DNA of 64,000 bases. Origin: Streptomyces sp. M41(2017). GTDB taxonomy: Bacteria > Actinomycetota > Actinomycetes > Streptomycetales > Streptomycetaceae. The notes under the pieces were generated by a model. The model did no database searches. It was not told the origin of the DNA and saw nothing but the letters and a program-made list of their open reading frames with translations. The stretch spans positions 4,154,001 to 4,218,000 of the forward strand of contig NZ_MWFK01000001.1 of the NCBI RefSeq assembly GCF_002078175.1, in the 5' to 3' direction. Shown piece by piece: positions 44,645 to 53,804 of this stretch. How positions within the stretch are numbered: the stretch's first letter is position 1; the number at the start of each line of letters is the position of its first letter. The position numbers and the translations under genes were made by a program.

Positions 44645-47600
44645 ATGCGTTTCCGTCCGTCAACCGTCCTGCTGGCCGTCGCTCTGACGGTCGCCGGCGC
44701 CACTCCGGCGCTCGCCGCACCCCCGACCGGTCCACCGGACCTCGTCCAGGACCCCACCGTCCACGTCGACCCGCTCATCGGCACCAAGAACGGCGGCAAC
44801 GTCTTCCCCGGCGCCGTCACCCCCTTCGGCATGCTCTCCTGGAGCCCCGAGAACACCCGCGGGGACGCCACCCGCACGGCCGCGCCCGGCGGCTACCAGT
44901 ACGACGCCACCCGCATCCGCGGCTTCAGCCTGACCCACATGTCCGGCACCGGCTGCGCGGGCGGCAGCGGCGACATCCCCTTCTTCCCGTACGCCGGTGA
45001 GGTCACCTCCTCCCCGGCGAGCGACACCAAGGACGCCGTCTACGCGGCCGACTTCACGCACACGGACGAACAGGCCGAGCCCGGCCACTACCGGGTCGGC
45101 CTCGCCTCCGGGGTGAGCGCCGACCTCACCGCCACCGCGCGCACCGGCTCGGGCCGCTTCACCTTCCCCGAGGACAAGCCCGCCTCGCTGCTGATCCGCA
45201 CCGCCAACTCCGAGGTCGGCTCCACGGACTCGACCGTGCGGATCGACCCCAGGACCCGCACCGTCTCCGGCTCCGTCACCTCCGGCAACTTCTGCGGCTA
45301 CCTCGACCCCGAGGGCCAACGCTCCTACTACACCCTGTACTTCACCGCCCGCTTCGACCGCGCCTTCAAGACGACCGGCACCTGGCAGGACGACCGGCTC
45401 AGCCCCGGCTCCACCGAGGCGAGCGGCGGCACCGGAGGGTTCGCGCAGGGCGGCCGTCCCGTCGCGGGCAAGGGCGCCGGCGGCTACGTGCAGTTCGAGC
45501 CCGGCGCCGACCCGGTGAACGTGAAGGTCGGCATCTCCTACGTCAGCCAGGCCGGCGCCGCCGCCAACCTCGCGGCCGAGAACCCGCCGCACCGCACCTT
45601 CGCCTCGGTCGAAAGCGCCGCCCACCGCGCCTGGCGGGACCGGCTCGGCGCGATCGGCGTCGGCGGCGGCACCGACGGCGACCGCACCACCTTCTACACC
45701 GCGCTCTACCACTCCCTCCTGCACCCGAACGTCATCAGCGACGCCGACCGCAGATACCGGGGCGCCGACGACAAGGTGCACACCGTGAGCCGGGGGCACA
45801 CCGCGCAGTACGGCACCTTCTCCGGCTGGGACGTCTACCGCTCCCAGGTCCAGCTGCTGACCCTGCTCGACCCGGACACGGGCTCCGACATCGCACAGTC
45901 CCTGCTCGAACTCGCCCGGCAGAACGGTGGCGTCTGGGACCGCTGGCTGCACGGCGCGAGCGGCACGCACGTCATGAACGGCGACCCGTCACCCGCCGCC
46001 CTCGCCGGCATCCGCGCCTTCGGGGGCACCGACTTCGACCTGCGCGGCGCGCTCGACTCCCTGGTGCAGGCGGCCACCGTGCCGACCGAGGGCGACCTGT
46101 CCTCGGCGGGCAAGCCCGTCCTCTCCGCCGGCCAGCGGCCCTCCCTCGACAAGTACCTCGACCACCACTACATGCCGTCCGTGACCAACGCCTGGGGCGG
46201 CGCGGCCGAGACCCTGGAGATGTCCGGCGCCGACTTCGCCATCTCCCAGCTCGCCGGAGCGGCGGGCCGGAGGAAGACCGCCGCCGACTTCGCCGAACGC
46301 TCCCAGTGGTGGCAGAACAACTTCAACATCGCGGCCGACCCCGGCGGCGGCTACATCGCCAACCGCAAGGCCGACGGCAGCTGGGTCACCGGCTTCACCC
46401 CCGCGACCGGCAACGGCTTCGTGGAGGGCACGGCCGCCCAGTACACCTGGATGGTGCAGCACGACCCCGCGGGCCTCTTCGCCGCGATGGGCGGCCGGGA
46501 CAAGGCCCTCGAACGCCTCGACACCTTCTTCCACGACGCCGACGGCGGCTGGGCGTTCACCGGCAGCGGCGGCGACAAGTCCGAGCTGGACAACGAACCC
46601 TCGATCAACGTCCCCTACCTGTACGACTACGCGGGCGCCCCGTACAAGGCGCAGGAGACCGTCCGCGCCGCGATGACACGACTCTGGTCGACCAAGCCCG
46701 AGGGCATCCCCGGCAACGACGACCTCGGCGAGATGTCGTCCTGGTACGTCTTCTCCGCGCTCGGCATGTACCCCCAGGTCCCCTCCCGCGCCGAACTCAC
46801 CCTGGCCTCACCGCTGTTCCCGAGGATCGAGATCGACCGGCCCGGCGGTCGCGACATCGAGATCCGGGCCCGCGGCGCGGCGGCGGACGCCCCCTACGTC
46901 CGGTCGCTGCGCGTCGACGGCCGCACGACCGACCGGCCCTGGCTCCCTGCCTCCTTCGTCCGCGACGGCGGCACCCTGGACTACACCCTCTCCGGAACAC
47001 CCGACAAGGCCTGGGGCAGCGCCGAGAACGCGGCGCCGCCCTCCTTCCGCACCGGTGAGCAGCCGTACCAGATCGGAGTCGGTCCCACGGCGGCGACGCT
47101 GGCGCCCGGCGGCAGCACCGCGCTCGACATCCGCGCCCTCGCCCTGAGCGGCGGCACCGGACCCGACGTGCGCTTCCACGTGGACACCCCCGACGGCGTG
47201 ACGGCCACACCGGCCGAGGGCACCGTCACCGACGGCGCCCAGCGGATCACCCTCACCGCCGCGGACGACGCCGAGCAGGGGTTCTACGACGTCAAGGTCA
47301 CGGTGACCTCCGCCGACACCTCCTACGCGCAGCCGGTCGCCCTGACCGTCGCCGCCCCGGGTTCCCTGCTCGCGGCCTACGACAACACCGGGGTCTCCGA
47401 CGACGCCGGTGACCACGACGAGGCCGACTTCGACGGAGGCGGCTGGAGCTACTCCCGGCAGGCCCTCGCCGACGCCGGCGTGACTCCGGGCGGCCGGGGA
47501 ACGGTGGACGGCCTCACCTTCACCTGGCCCGACTCGCCCCCCGGCCGGCCCGACAACGCCTCGGCGGCCGGCCAGACCATCGAACTGGCCGATCCGGCCG

Positions 47601-47923
47601 CCCGGTTGTCCTTCGTCGGCAGTGCCGTCAACGGCAACCAGGAGAGCCACGCGACCGTGACCTACACCGACGGCGGCACCGACTCGGTCGACCTGGCCTT
47701 CACCGACTGGACCGTCGGCGGAGGAGGCGGCACCGTCCAGTACGGCAACGCCACCGTGGCCAAGGCCGCCTACCGCAACGTCGCGGGCGCGGACAGGGAC
47801 CCGGTGGCCACGTACGTCTTCGCCACCAAGCCCTTCGAGGCCCCCTCGGGCCGCACCGTCCAGAGCGTCAAGCTCCCCGACAACGCGGACCTGCACGTCT
47901 TCGCCCTCGCCGTGAACAAGTGA
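44645..47923 (+). CDS. Secreted GH92 alpha-mannosidase
   Basis: 1092 aa, ATG 44645 with GGAGGAGGGG upstream. A signal peptide (FRPSTVLLAVALTVAGATPALA) predicts export. The GH92 N domain starts VDPLIGTKNGGNVFPGAVTP; the catalytic (alpha/alpha)6 part has YGTFSGWDVYRSQVQLLTLL, EGTAAQYTWMVQHDP, NEPSINVPYLYDYAGAPYKA and the catalytic acidic stretch GNDDLGEMSSWYVFSALGMY. Residues ~810-905 look like an Ig-like NEW3 domain, and the last ~185 form a beta-sandwich (DNTGVSDDAGDHDEADFDGG), possibly carbohydrate-binding. GH92 enzymes are Ca-dependent exo-alpha-mannosidases that trim mannans or N-glycans. It converges on a second GH92 gene. Confidence 0.95.
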   Translation: MRFRPSTVLLAVALTVAGATPALAAPPTGPPDLVQDPTVHVDPLIGTKNGGNVFPGAVTPFGMLSWSPENTRGDATRTAAPGGYQYDATRIRGFSLTHMSGTGCAGGSGDIPFFPYAGEVTSSPASDTKDAVYAADFTHTDEQAEPGHYRVGLASGVSADLTATARTGSGRFTFPEDKPASLLIRTANSEVGSTDSTVRIDPRTRTVSGSVTSGNFCGYLDPEGQRSYYTLYFTARFDRAFKTTGTWQDDRLSPGSTEASGGTGGFAQGGRPVAGKGAGGYVQFEPGADPVNVKVGISYVSQAGAAANLAAENPPHRTFASVESAAHRAWRDRLGAIGVGGGTDGDRTTFYTALYHSLLHPNVISDADRRYRGADDKVHTVSRGHTAQYGTFSGWDVYRSQVQLLTLLDPDTGSDIAQSLLELARQNGGVWDRWLHGASGTHVMNGDPSPAALAGIRAFGGTDFDLRGALDSLVQAATVPTEGDLSSAGKPVLSAGQRPSLDKYLDHHYMPSVTNAWGGAAETLEMSGADFAISQLAGAAGRRKTAADFAERSQWWQNNFNIAADPGGGYIANRKADGSWVTGFTPATGNGFVEGTAAQYTWMVQHDPAGLFAAMGGRDKALERLDTFFHDADGGWAFTGSGGDKSELDNEPSINVPYLYDYAGAPYKAQETVRAAMTRLWSTKPEGIPGNDDLGEMSSWYVFSALGMYPQVPSRAELTLASPLFPRIEIDRPGGRDIEIRARGAAADAPYVRSLRVDGRTTDRPWLPASFVRDGGTLDYTLSGTPDKAWGSAENAAPPSFRTGEQPYQIGVGPTAATLAPGGSTALDIRALALSGGTGPDVRFHVDTPDGVTATPAEGTVTDGAQRITLTAADDAEQGFYDVKVTVTSADTSYAQPVALTVAAPGSLLAAYDNTGVSDDAGDHDEADFDGGGWSYSRQALADAGVTPGGRGTVDGLTFTWPDSPPGRPDNASAAGQTIELADPAARLSFVGSAVNGNQESHATVTYTDGGTDSVDLAFTDWTVGGGGGTVQYGNATVAKAAYRNVAGADRDPVATYVFATKPFEAPSGRTVQSVKLPDNADLHVFALAVNK

Positions 47924-47958
47924 GGCCGTAGCGGAACGAGCTGATCCGTCCGGAACGC

Positions 47959-47992
47959 GGGGCGGGCCCGGAGTCTCCTCCGGGCCCGCCCC
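47959..47992. terminator. Strong bidirectional terminator between the GH92 genes
   Basis: A perfect 15-bp stem (GGGGCGGGCCCGGAG at 47959-47973, complement at 47978-47992) with loop TCTC, followed by TTTCC on the plus strand. It lies in the 89-bp gap between the two convergent stops. Confidence 0.85.
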
Positions 47993-48012
47993 TTTCCGCC
48001 GTGCAGCGCGCG

Positions 48013-51000
48013 TCAGGCGAGCAGTTCCACCTCCGCGAGGGTCGCCGCGTCGTCGAGCACGAGACGGTAGTGGGCGTAGGAGCCCGGATGCGCCACGGTG
48101 AACGCCCGGGTCTGCTTGTCCCAGGGGAACGACTCGCCGGACCGCTTGTCGAGGTCCTTCCACGTCGTGCCGTCCGAGGACCCCTGGAGCGTCCAGCCGG
48201 CCGGCGCCTTGGTGTGGTCCGCGGAGGTCAGCGTGTACTGGACCCCCTTGGTGGCGTCGCCCGCCGGCAGGTCCACCGAGGTGACGGTGGCGTCGGTGCC
48301 CGAGGTGTTGTCGAAGAGCGGGCCGTCACCCTTGAGGGTGTCCGAGCGCGGCGACGGCACCTTGTCGTCCTGGGCGATCGACGGCGGAGCCGCGTTCTTG
48401 CCGGTGCCCCACGAGGACGGCTTCGCGCCCATGTCGAACTCCAGCACCCCGCCCTTCGAGATCAGCGAGTTCGGGAGCGAGGTCGAGCTCCACCGCTTGC
48501 CGTTGACCCTGACGCCCTGCACGTAGATGTTCTTCGCGCTGTTGCGCGGGGCCTTGATCACCAGGTCCCGGCCGTTCTCCAGGTGGACGGTCGCCTTCGT
48601 GAACAGCGGGGAGCCGATGGCGTACTCGCCGCTGCCCATCACCAGCGGGTAGAAGCCGAGCGAGGAGAACAGGTACCAGGCCGACTGCTCGCCGTTGTCC
48701 TCGTCGCCGTGGTAGCCCTGCCCGATCTCGCTGCCGGCGTAGAGCCGGGAGAGGACCTCGCGGACGTTCTTCTGCGTCTTCCAGGGCTGCCCGGCCGCGT
48801 CGTACATGTAGTTGACGTGGTGGGCGACCTGGTTGGAGTGCCCGTACATGCCCATCCGGACGTCCCGGGCCTCGGTCATCTCGTGGATGACACCGCCGTA
48901 GGAGCCGACCACGTCCGGCGAGGCCGTCTCGGGGGTCGCGAAGTACGTGTCGAGCTTGTCCGCGAGCGCGGCCCGGCCGCCGTACAGGTTGGCCAGCCCC
49001 CGGGAGTCCTGCGGCGCGGTGAAGGCGTAGCCCCAGCCGTTGGTCTCCGTGTAGTCGTAGCCCCACACGCGCGGGTCGTACTTCGCGGAGTCGACCCGCC
49101 AGTCGCCCTTCGCGTCACGGCCCTGGAAGAAGCCGGCCTTGGAGTCGAAGAGGTTCACGTAGTCCTGGGCGCGGTTGAGGAAGTAGTCCGACTCCTCCTT
49201 GTAGCGCTTCTCGCCGGTCTTCTTGTAGAGCGCCCGGCCCATCTCGGCGATGCCGTAGTCGTTGTTGTAGCCCTCCATGGCCCACGACAGGCCCTCACCC
49301 GTGTCGGTGTTCGTGTAGCCGAGGAAGGGGGAGGTGGACATGCCCTTGCGGCCGACGCCGGAGGTCGGCGGGACGACCGTCGCGTTCTTCAGGGCCGCCT
49401 CGTACGCCGCCTTGGCGTCGAACTTGACCCCCTTGACGTACGCGTCCGCGAACGCCACGTCCGAGGAGGTGCCCGTCATCAGGTCCGCGTAGCCGGGCGA
49501 GGACCAGCGCGAGGTCCAGCCGCCGTCCTTGTACTGCTGCACGAACCCGTCGACCATCTCACCCGCCTGACCGGGCGTCAGGAAGGAGTAGGCCGGCCAG
49601 GTCGTCCGGTAGGTGTCCCAGAAACCGTTGTTGACGTACACCTTGCCGTCGACGATCTTCGCCCCGGTGTGGGTCGGGGTGTCCGGGTTCGGCATGGGGG
49701 AGAACGGCGAGGCGTACTGGTACGTCGAACCGACCTTCTCGAAACCGGAGTTGGGGTACAGATACAGCCGGTACATGCTGGAGTACAGCGTGGTCAGCTG
49801 GTCCGGGGTCGCGCCCTGGACCTCGATCTTGCCGAGCAGCCGGTCCCACTGCTTCTGCGCCCCGGCCTTCACGGCCGCGAACGAGGTGCCGTCCGGGATC
49901 TCCTGGCGCAGGTTGTCCTTGGCCTGGTCCACGCTGATCAGCGAGGTCGCCAGGCGCAGCGTGACGGAGTGGTCGGCGCCGGGCTTGAACTTCATGTAGC
50001 CCTTGACGCCCTTGGAGCTGCCCTCGGTGACGGGGGCGTCGAAGACCCCGTAGACGAAGAGCCGGGTGGCGCCGGTCGACAGGCCGGACTTCACGTCCGA
50101 GTAGCCGGTGACCACACCCGCGTCGCTGTCCAGCGTCAGCCCGGCCTGCTCGGTGACGTTGTCGAACACCACGTTCGCGTCGTCACCGGGGTAGGTGAAG
50201 CGCAGGGCCGCCGCGTGGTCCGTCGGCGCCATCTCCGCCTTCAGGCCGTTCTCGAAGGTCACCCCGTAGTAGTACGGGCGCGCGGTCTCGTTCTCGTGCC
50301 GGAAGGCCAGCTCGCGGGCGTCCCGGGCGGTGTCCGGGGTTCCGGCCGCGACGGACGGCATCACCTGGAAGGTCTGCCGGTCGCCCATCCACGGGCTCGG
50401 CTCGTGGCTCGCGCTGAACGCCTCTATGGTCGGCAGGTTGTCCGCGTTGTTCGCACGTGCGTAGTCGTACAGCCAGCTGAGCGAACCCGCGTTGGTCACC
50501 GGCGTCCAGAAGTTGAAGCCGTGCGGGACCGCCGTCGCCGGGAAGTTGTTGCCGCGCGAGAAGCCGCCGCTGGAGTTCGTGCCGCGGGTGGTGAGCGCGT
50601 AGTCGGACAGATGCGCCTTGGGCTTCTCCGGCGCGACCGTCCTCAGTGACACGTCGTCCAGCCAGCCGCGGAACTTCGCGGGGCCCTTCGGCGAGTCGTA
50701 CGCGAGGAGGATCCGGTCGACGGTCTTCCCGGCCGCGACGGAACCGATCCGCGAGGTCACGTTGTTCCACTGGTTGACGTACAGCACCTTGGACGCGCCC
50801 TGGCCCTGCGGGGTGAGCGCGAACCCGTGCTGGTCCACGGCGTTCAGCCCGCTCAGCGAGGTGCCGTCGGTGAAGACCAGGTCCACCGACACGTTGGTCG
50901 CGTCGTAGTCCCGGTCACCGTCCGCCATCGCGGGGAAGATCCGGTATCCCAGCTCGGTGTCCCGGCCCACGCGCACGTTCACGTCGAAGACCTTGTTGTA

Positions 51001-51837
51001 GGAGTACGCCCGGCCGTCGCCCTTGTGGGTGCCGGCGTAGCGCAGGGCCCGCTTGCCCGTGAAGCCGGCGCCCGCCTTCGCGGTGGGCGAGCCGCTCGGC
51101 CCGCGGTCCACGAGCGAGAGCATGTCCTTGGGCGTCGGGTCGTCGCTCTGCCCGGTCGAGAACTGGACGTCGGCGAGCTGGAGTATGTCGCCGCCGTTGT
51201 TCTTCGTGACGTCGAGGCGGAAGTGCTGGTACTCGGCCGGGCTCGCGATGTCGTACGACTTCGTCTGGAACCGCTCGCCGAAGGACTCCCCGGTGCGGGT
51301 GTCGAGGGTCTTCCAGTCCTTGCCGTCGGTGGAGCCCTGGAGGGTCCAGTCCTTCGGGTCGCGCTCGTCGTGGTCGTTCGCGGAGGTGAGCGCGTACGTG
51401 ACCACCTTCACCGGCGCGTCCAGGTCGAACTCCGCCCAGCCGGTGGTGTCGAAGGTCAGCCACTTGCTGCTGGGCTCGCCGTCGACGAGGTTCTCCTTGA
51501 CCTCCCCGCCGCCGGTGTTCTCGTCGCTGGCCCGTACGTCGGTGACGTGGTCGGTCACGTTTCCGGGGATACCGGTGCTGTAGCCGCCGTCGACACCGGA
51601 GGATCTTTTCGTCCCGTCCGGTGCCGTATCCACCGTGTTGATCCAGTCCGGCGCCGGATCACCCGATTCGAACGACGAGCTGAAGTCCCGGTCGGGCGCC
51701 GCCGCTTGGACCGGCAGCGCGACCGCCACGCCCTGTGAGGCGGCCACCAGGGAAAGTGCCGCCACCCCCAGAGCGACGGGGGAAAGCCGTCCGACGCGAC
51801 CCGTGGAACTCCGTCTGTACCGAGCTCTCTGCTGCAT
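48013..51837 (-). CDS. Secreted multidomain GH92 alpha-mannosidase
   Basis: 1274 aa, ATG 51837 (GGGAGGG 7 nt upstream). A long signal peptide (~45 residues; basic RARYRRSSTGRVGRL then LGVAALSLVAASQGVAVALP) is followed by an F5/8C (CBM32-like) domain (~80-225; ENTGGGEVKENLVDGEPSSK, DWTLQGSTDGKDWKTLDTRT). The GH92 catalytic module has FNFWTPVTNAGSLSWLYDYA, GFWDTYRTTWPAYSFLTPGQ, AMEGYNNDYGIAEMGRALYK and GDEDNGEQSAWYLFSSLGFY. A second F5/8C domain closes the protein (WTLQGSSDGTTWKDLDKRSG). It should act outside the cell on mannosyl glycans, the carbohydrate-binding domains adding affinity. Confidence 0.95.
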   Translation of the reverse strand: MQQRARYRRSSTGRVGRLSPVALGVAALSLVAASQGVAVALPVQAAAPDRDFSSSFESGDPAPDWINTVDTAPDGTKRSSGVDGGYSTGIPGNVTDHVTDVRASDENTGGGEVKENLVDGEPSSKWLTFDTTGWAEFDLDAPVKVVTYALTSANDHDERDPKDWTLQGSTDGKDWKTLDTRTGESFGERFQTKSYDIASPAEYQHFRLDVTKNNGGDILQLADVQFSTGQSDDPTPKDMLSLVDRGPSGSPTAKAGAGFTGKRALRYAGTHKGDGRAYSYNKVFDVNVRVGRDTELGYRIFPAMADGDRDYDATNVSVDLVFTDGTSLSGLNAVDQHGFALTPQGQGASKVLYVNQWNNVTSRIGSVAAGKTVDRILLAYDSPKGPAKFRGWLDDVSLRTVAPEKPKAHLSDYALTTRGTNSSGGFSRGNNFPATAVPHGFNFWTPVTNAGSLSWLYDYARANNADNLPTIEAFSASHEPSPWMGDRQTFQVMPSVAAGTPDTARDARELAFRHENETARPYYYGVTFENGLKAEMAPTDHAAALRFTYPGDDANVVFDNVTEQAGLTLDSDAGVVTGYSDVKSGLSTGATRLFVYGVFDAPVTEGSSKGVKGYMKFKPGADHSVTLRLATSLISVDQAKDNLRQEIPDGTSFAAVKAGAQKQWDRLLGKIEVQGATPDQLTTLYSSMYRLYLYPNSGFEKVGSTYQYASPFSPMPNPDTPTHTGAKIVDGKVYVNNGFWDTYRTTWPAYSFLTPGQAGEMVDGFVQQYKDGGWTSRWSSPGYADLMTGTSSDVAFADAYVKGVKFDAKAAYEAALKNATVVPPTSGVGRKGMSTSPFLGYTNTDTGEGLSWAMEGYNNDYGIAEMGRALYKKTGEKRYKEESDYFLNRAQDYVNLFDSKAGFFQGRDAKGDWRVDSAKYDPRVWGYDYTETNGWGYAFTAPQDSRGLANLYGGRAALADKLDTYFATPETASPDVVGSYGGVIHEMTEARDVRMGMYGHSNQVAHHVNYMYDAAGQPWKTQKNVREVLSRLYAGSEIGQGYHGDEDNGEQSAWYLFSSLGFYPLVMGSGEYAIGSPLFTKATVHLENGRDLVIKAPRNSAKNIYVQGVRVNGKRWSSTSLPNSLISKGGVLEFDMGAKPSSWGTGKNAAPPSIAQDDKVPSPRSDTLKGDGPLFDNTSGTDATVTSVDLPAGDATKGVQYTLTSADHTKAPAGWTLQGSSDGTTWKDLDKRSGESFPWDKQTRAFTVAHPGSYAHYRLVLDDAATLAEVELLA

Positions 51838-51859
51838 GCCCGAGCCCTCCCAAGACATC

Positions 51860-51871
51860 GACAACGTTGTC
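51860..51871. promoter_or_regulatory. LacI-type operator of GH92 gene 2
   Basis: GACAACGTTGTC, identical to the operator at 44395-44406, lies 23 bp upstream of the start codon of the second GH92 gene, where a repressor would block transcription. Confidence 0.78.
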
Positions 51872-52321
51872 AATTTCAGTACGCAAGGACCATTGGGGCG
51901 TCAAGTTGTCTGTGCTGTCAAGGGTGTTGGATGTGGCATCCGGGGTGAATGCGTGCGACGAACCAGGCATTGGTTCCATTGCGGGAGGTTGGCCCCCTGG
52001 GGGCCTTCGCCGGGGTGATCCGTGGCTGCCCCATATTTCCGGGAGGTCTCAACTCGGAAAAGACCGACGGGCAAACCTGCATTCGATCTTGCTCCGCTGG
52101 CGGGAAGTGGACTATACCTGTCGCGTCCGGCCAGTCGATCGACTGGCTCTGGACAGGCAGGACCCAGGGGGGAAATTCGAGGGCCGGCGGACCGTGGTCG
52201 ATACACCTACCGCCGATTCGTCCCAGTGAATCCCCCATGCACGACCCCAGCTTGACCTAACCGCGGTGCCGGGGAGGATCCGGTTCACCGCCTGAGTCCT
52301 GGAGAAGGCGAGGACTTGAGC
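51872..52321. other. Divergent control region between GH92 gene 2 and ngcE
   Basis: No gene seen in 450 bp. A plausible ngcE promoter is TTGCTC (52089) - 18 bp - TATACC (52113-52118). Just downstream, GCCAGTCGATCGACTGGC (52130-52147) is a perfect 18-bp palindrome at the expected start of the transcript, so a repressor site. A canonical DasR dre site is not obvious. Confidence 0.6.
52130..52147. promoter_or_regulatory. 18-bp perfect palindrome before ngcE
   Basis: GCCAGTCGATCGACTGGC lies 175 bp before the ngcE start and 12 bp after a -10-like TATACC. Its symmetry and place suggest an operator for a LacI-, GntR- or ROK-type sugar regulator. Confidence 0.7.
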
Positions 52322-53770
52322 ATGGGATCCACTTCCGCCGAGAACAGCAGCCCCGAGGGTGTCGGCCGCCGTGACCTCATCAAGAGGTCGGCCGCACTTG
52401 GTCTGATCACCGTTCCGACGATGAGCTTCCTGTCCGCCTGCGCGAGCGGCGGCGGCGACGACACGTCGGACGACAAGGGCGCCGGCAAGACCAGCAAGGA
52501 CAACCCCTTCGGCGTGAAGAAGGGCGGCGGCAAGCTCGATGTCGTCGTCTTCAAGGGCGGCTACGGCGACGACTACGCCAAGGCCTGGGAAGCGGCCTTC
52601 GACAAGAAGTGGGGCACCAAGAGCGCCCACACCGGCACCCAGGAGATCACCGGCAAGCTTCAGCCGCGCTTCAACGGCGGCAACCCGCCGGACATCGTCG
52701 ACGACTCGGGCGCCCAGCAGATCAAGCTGGACGTGCTCTACAAGAGCGGCCAGCTCCTCGACCTGGCCGCGGTGCTCGACGCCCCGTCCATCGACGACCC
52801 GAGCAAGAAGGTCCGCGACACCCTGATCCCGGGCACGCTGGACCCGGGCCTGCAGGGCGGCAAGGTCGTCTCCCTGAACTACATCTACACGGTGTGGGGC
52901 CTCTGGTACTCCGGCAAGCTCTTCAAGGAGAAGGGCTGGGACGTCCCCAAGACCTGGGACGACTTCCTCGCCATCTGCAAGGACGCCAAGTCGCAGGGCA
53001 TCGGCGGCCTCGCCCACCAGGGCAAGTACCCGTACTACATCAACGTCGCCATCATGGACCTGATCGCCAAGAAGGGCGGTCTGGACGCCATGAAGGCGAT
53101 CGACAACCTCGACCCCAAGGCGTTCGTCGGTTCCGACGCCGCCCTGGCCGCCGTCGAGGCGATCTACGAGGTGGTCGAAAAGGGCTACCTGATGCCGGGT
53201 ACGAACGGCCTGACGCACACCGAGTCCCAGACCCGGTGGAACCAGTACAAGGCCGCGTTCATCACCTGTGGATCCTGGCTGGAGAACGAGCAGCTCAAGC
53301 AGACCCCGGACGACTTCGACATGAAGTTCATGCCGATGCCCAACCTGCCGGACAGCGCGCTGCCGTTCGAGGCGATCCGGGCCGGCTCCGGCGAGCCGTT
53401 CATCATCCCGGCGAAGGCCGCGAACCTGCCCGAGGCCAAGGAGTTCATGCGCTCCATGCTCTCCAAGGAGTGGTCGACGGTCTTCGCGCAGAAGGCCAAC
53501 TCGCTCACCATCCTCAAGGACGGTGTCTCCGACGGCGTGCAGCTGCGTCCCGGTACGCAGTCCACGGTCGAGGCCTCCAAGGCGGCCGGCGACAACACGT
53601 TCAACTACCTGTACCCCAACTGGTACAGCGAGATGGGCACCTCCATCGAGAACGCGTCCAACGAGCTGATGTCGAAGCGCATTCAGCCGAAGGAATGGCT
53701 GAAGCGGGCCCAGGCAGCGGTCGACAAGGCGGCCAAGGACCCGGAGTCCAAGAAGAACCACCGCGACTGA
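52322..53770 (+). CDS. ngcE: Carbohydrate ABC transporter substrate-binding lipoprotein (NgcE-like)
   Basis: 482 aa, ATG 52322 after GGCGAGGA. A twin-arginine-type signal (GRRDLIKRSAALGLITVP) ends in the lipobox FLSAC, so the protein is exported and lipid-anchored. The mature part is a family-1 sugar-binding protein (KLDVVVFKGGYGDDYAKAWE, FNGGNPPDIVDDSGAQQIKL, PYYINVAIMDLIAKKGG). From memory the S. coelicolor counterpart SCO6005 (NgcE-Sco) binds N,N'-diacetylchitobiose, so GlcNAc oligomers are the best guess. First gene of ngcEFG; no ATPase gene follows, so a shared ATPase such as MsiK is expected. Confidence 0.9.
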   Translation: MGSTSAENSSPEGVGRRDLIKRSAALGLITVPTMSFLSACASGGGDDTSDDKGAGKTSKDNPFGVKKGGGKLDVVVFKGGYGDDYAKAWEAAFDKKWGTKSAHTGTQEITGKLQPRFNGGNPPDIVDDSGAQQIKLDVLYKSGQLLDLAAVLDAPSIDDPSKKVRDTLIPGTLDPGLQGGKVVSLNYIYTVWGLWYSGKLFKEKGWDVPKTWDDFLAICKDAKSQGIGGLAHQGKYPYYINVAIMDLIAKKGGLDAMKAIDNLDPKAFVGSDAALAAVEAIYEVVEKGYLMPGTNGLTHTESQTRWNQYKAAFITCGSWLENEQLKQTPDDFDMKFMPMPNLPDSALPFEAIRAGSGEPFIIPAKAANLPEAKEFMRSMLSKEWSTVFAQKANSLTILKDGVSDGVQLRPGTQSTVEASKAAGDNTFNYLYPNWYSEMGTSIENASNELMSKRIQPKEWLKRAQAAVDKAAKDPESKKNHRD

Positions 53771-53804
53771 TCACGTAAACCCGGCACACCAGGGGCAGGA
53801 TGCC

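Noticed and set aside
52130-52147. DasR (dre) site before ngcE
   Set aside because: The palindrome does not fit the ACTGGTCTAGACCACT-type consensus; only a short ACTGG half is shared.
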